Assembly: GCA_017514685.1 (NCBI GenBank)
Contig: JAFWJN010000017.1
Location: forward strand, 1-64,000
Length of the DNA stretch: 64,000 nt
Reading direction: 5' to 3'
Source of the DNA: Clostridia bacterium
Lineage (GTDB): Bacteria; Bacillota; Clostridia; Christensenellales; CAG-138
Position numbers and translations under genes: made by a program. The notes under the pieces are model-generated. The model saw nothing but the letters and a program-made list of their open reading frames with translations. It was not told the origin of the DNA and made no database searches. The number at the start of each line of letters is the position of its first letter. Within the stretch, counting starts at the first letter, position 1. Shown here one piece after another: positions 61,805 through 64,000 of the stretch.

Positions 61805-62860
61805 ATGCGCCTATATCAAAGTAAACAATGGAATACAGACTTGATTGAGACGGTCAATGCTTATCCGGAACTGAACCGGTTCAGCGGAAAACGGATTATG
61901 ATTACTGGAGCTTGCGGATTGATCTGTTCTGCAATCATTGATCTTTTAGTGTTCTTTAATGAGTCTCATCAGGAACCGGTTCAGATTTATGCAGCGGCAA
62001 GATCGGAGCAGCGCGTCATTGACCGGTTTGGGGATTATGCTTTAAGGGAGTATTTCCATTTCATTAAATATGATGCAGAGACGGATGACTTTGCTCTTCC
62101 GTTGCAGTTGGACTATATCATTCATGGTGCAGGCAACGCAACCCCGGAAAGGATTATGAAATATCCGGTGGAAACCATGACTGCTAATTTTCAGGGGGTT
62201 TATCATCTTTTGAAAAAAGCCGGGGACAGCAAGGTCAAACGTTTATTGTATATCAGTTCCAGTGAAGTATATGGCCGCAAAGAAACAGCATCCGGGTTTT
62301 GTGAATCTGAGTATGGATTTATTGACCTTCTCAAGGAACGTAATTCCTATTCTGTGGGAAAGCGGGCGGCAGAGACGTTGTGCGTTTCCTTTGCTAAGGA
62401 ATACGGAATCGAAACAGTGATTGTTCGGCCGGGACATATCTATGGACCAACTGCGACAGAAAGGGATAATCGGGTTTCCTCTGCATGGGCATATGCAGCG
62501 GCGAAAGGCGAGACGATTACGATGAAGAGTGCAGGACAACAGGTCAGAAGCTATTGCCATTGCCTGGACTGTGCGACAGCAATTCTGTATGTACTTCTGT
62601 TCGGAGAATCACAGACAGCATATAATATTGCGAACAGGGATTCGAAAGTGAGCATCAGGGACATGGCTCTATTATATGCAAAAGCCGCCAATACGGAAGT
62701 TGTCAGAGAAGATGCAACTGAGGCGGAAAAACGTGCATTTAATCCTATGGATAATTCCACATTGAACTCTGAGCGTCTGTATGCTTTAGGATGGACGGGA
62801 AGATTCAGACCGGAGGAAGGATTCCGGGAAACGATCCGGGTTCTTCAGGAAATTCTGTAA
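61805..62860 (+). CDS. Extended SDR, NAD-dependent epimerase/dehydratase family
   Basis: A 351-residue extended SDR. The N-terminal Rossmann loop is TGACGLICSAIID, with Cys where the family usually has Ile-Gly. LLYISSSEVYG carries the Ser, NSYSVGKRAAE the Tyr and Lys, and RPGHIYGPTA the substrate loop. It resembles UDP-glucuronate decarboxylase or epimerase types. It follows the cytidylyltransferase by five bases, which recalls the paired cytidylyltransferase/reductase of CDP-ribitol or CDP-alditol formation, but those reductases are short SDRs or ADHs. Its substrate is therefore uncertain. Confidence 0.85.
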   Translation: MRLYQSKQWNTDLIETVNAYPELNRFSGKRIMITGACGLICSAIIDLLVFFNESHQEPVQIYAAARSEQRVIDRFGDYALREYFHFIKYDAETDDFALPLQLDYIIHGAGNATPERIMKYPVETMTANFQGVYHLLKKAGDSKVKRLLYISSSEVYGRKETASGFCESEYGFIDLLKERNSYSVGKRAAETLCVSFAKEYGIETVIVRPGHIYGPTATERDNRVSSAWAYAAAKGETITMKSAGQQVRSYCHCLDCATAILYVLLFGESQTAYNIANRDSKVSIRDMALLYAKAANTEVVREDATEAEKRAFNPMDNSTLNSERLYALGWTGRFRPEEGFRETIRVLQEIL

Positions 62861-62901
62861 GATAGCAAATAAAAACAATCAGAAGGTGAGGTTAAGAAAG
62901 A

Positions 62902-63789
62902 ATGAAAGGCATTATTCTAGCTGGAGGCGCAGGAACAAGATTGTTTCCTCTGACAATGGTTACGAGCAAGCAGCTCCTTCCTGTATATGACAAGCCGATG
63001 ATCTACTATCCTTTATCCACGCTGATGCTTGCTGGAATCAAGGAGATCTTGATCATCTCTACCCCTGTTGATCTGCCGAACTTTCAGCGCTTGTTGGGAG
63101 ATGGTTCACAGTTTGGAATACAGCTTTCTTACAAGGAACAGCCTTCCCCAGACGGTCTGGCTCAGGCATTCCTAATCGGGGAGGAATTTATAGGGGACGA
63201 TCTTTGCACCCTGATTCTAGGAGATAATATTTTTTACGGAAACGGTCTGGGAAGAAATCTCAGACAGGCGGTTGCGAATGCAGAAGAAGGTTTTGCTACT
63301 GTTTTCGGCTACTATGTAAATGACCCGGAACGCTTTGGAATCATGGAGATTGATCAGGACGGGAATATCCTTTCTGTTGAAGAGAAACCAAAGAAACCGA
63401 AAAGCAATTATTGTATTACCGGATTATATGTATATGACAAGCGTGTCGTTGATTTTGCGAAAAAAGTAAAGCCTTCCCCCCGAGGTGAGCTGGAAATCAC
63501 AACATTGAATGATATGTATTTACAGGATGGATCGTTGAAAGGAATTATTCTTGGCAGAGGATTTGCCTGGCTAGATACCGGAACGATGGATAGCCTGATA
63601 GAAGCATCAGCTTTTGTTCAGACGATTGAAAAAAGACAGGGTGTCATGATTTCAGCTCCGGAAGAAATCGCATACATGTATGGCTGGATCTCCCGTGAGA
63701 CATTAGCGAAATCGGTGAAAGCGCATGGAAAATCTCCCTATGGACAGCATCTCAAAAACGTTTTGGACGGAAAAATCAGATACAAATAA
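62902..63789 (+). CDS. rfbA: Glucose-1-phosphate thymidylyltransferase
   Basis: A 295-residue RmlA that makes dTDP-glucose. The nucleotide-binding stretch [20 protein letters not shown] is complete; [43 protein letters not shown], and [17 protein letters not shown] follow. Length fits the family (290-295). It feeds rfbB and then the FdtA/FdtB-like enzymes upstream. AAGGTGAGG precedes the ATG. Confidence 0.97.
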   Translation: MKGIILAGGAGTRLFPLTMVTSKQLLPVYDKPMIYYPLSTLMLAGIKEILIISTPVDLPNFQRLLGDGSQFGIQLSYKEQPSPDGLAQAFLIGEEFIGDDLCTLILGDNIFYGNGLGRNLRQAVANAEEGFATVFGYYVNDPERFGIMEIDQDGNILSVEEKPKKPKSNYCITGLYVYDKRVVDFAKKVKPSPRGELEITTLNDMYLQDGSLKGIILGRGFAWLDTGTMDSLIEASAFVQTIEKRQGVMISAPEEIAYMYGWISRETLAKSVKAHGKSPYGQHLKNVLDGKIRYK

Positions 63790-63803
63790 GGAGAGCATGA
63801 AAG

Positions 63804-64000
63804 ATGTCAACTATTATTGTTACAGGCGGAGCGGGATTCATTGGTTCGAATTTCATTTATTATTTGCTGAAAAATCATCCGGATGATCGTATCGTTTGCA
63901 TTGACTGCCTGACCTATGCGGGAAATCTTTCCACTCTGCAGGCGGCATTGGAAAACACAAATTTCGTGTTTTACAAAACTAATATCTGTGACAGGGCTGG
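63804..64000 (+). CDS. rfbB: dTDP-glucose 4,6-dehydratase, 5' part only (cut by the window edge)
   Basis: The first 65 codons of an RmlB-type dehydratase: TIIVTGGAGFIGSNFIYYLL gives the NAD-binding Rossmann loop, followed by VCIDCLTYAGNLSTL, diagnostic of RmlB. It continues beyond 64000. ATG 63804 is chosen because AAGGAGAG lies about 8 bases upstream and the frame matches; the ATG at 63797 is in another frame. Confidence 0.95.
   Translation, partial: MSTIIVTGGAGFIGSNFIYYLLKNHPDDRIVCIDCLTYAGNLSTLQAALENTNFVFYKTNICDRA

Overview
The window reads as a chromosomal piece of an anaerobic Gram-positive bacterium of the class Clostridia. The evidence is gene content: a tetrameric HndABCD-type [FeFe] hydrogenase, the yicC-remA-gmk-rpoZ-priA block typical of Firmicutes, a DUF4364 gene beside pcrA-ligA, a LytR-CpsA-Psr protein, a CpsB/C/D tyrosine-kinase capsule module, and strong purine-rich ribosome binding sites. 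The species cannot be named from sequence. No tRNA, rRNA, insertion sequence, prophage or CRISPR array was seen.

Layout. (1) 0-10.4 kb: mixed accessory genes. These are a fucO-like alcohol dehydrogenase split by an in-frame amber codon, a GNAT acetyltransferase, a small anchored protein, a lone glycosyltransferase, a minus-strand NUDIX-PatB-Ung operon, two zinc-ribbon proteins (one an SPFH protein), a pyridoxamine kinase and a YfcE-like phosphoesterase. (2) 10.5-18.8 kb: a hydrogenase operon. HndA is separated from HndBCD by six genes: two DRTGG proteins, two GHKL ATPases, a PHP phosphoesterase and a second, sensory-looking H-cluster protein. It is followed by a short-chain dehydrogenase. (3) 19.8-40.3 kb: an extracellular polysaccharide locus. 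It runs LCP protein, CpsC/D/B, priming transferase, glycosyltransferases, Wzy, Wzx, LicD, then the CapE/CapG/CapF route to UDP-N-acetyl-L-fucosamine. Interleaved with the last part are an NTP_transf_5-type nucleotidyltransferase, a Ser-His S26-type peptidase and an ABC exporter. A bidirectional terminator closes the locus. (4) 40.4-55.2 kb: a minus-strand block with a heterodimeric ABC exporter, priA-rpoZ-gmk-remA-yicC and hflC-hflK-ligA-pcrA-DUF4364. (5) 55.5-64 kb: a second glycan operon from its own promoter. It holds a GT2 enzyme, FdtA/FdtB-like dTDP-3-amino-sugar enzymes, a 1027-residue GNAT-glycosyltransferase-glycerophosphotransferase-like fusion, an IspD/TarI-type cytidylyltransferase with an SDR partner, rfbA, and rfbB cut by the window edge.

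How the parts work together. The Hnd enzyme would couple NAD(P)H and ferredoxin to H2, and the embedded genes look like a redox- or H2-responsive control layer. Locus 3 would build, flip, polymerise and attach a FucNAc-containing polymer under CpsB/CpsD phosphorylation control. Locus 5 would supply dTDP-activated amino sugars and probably a CDP-activated alditol for another wall glycan. The stretch 26.2-30.1 kb is visibly richer in A+T than its surroundings and contains a glycosyltransferase that stops early, which suggests recombination in the polymer-specific core of locus 3.

The best candidates for something under-described are the regulatory insert in the hydrogenase operon, the nucleotidyltransferase/peptidase/exporter set inside the capsule locus, and the three-domain fusion in the second glycan locus.
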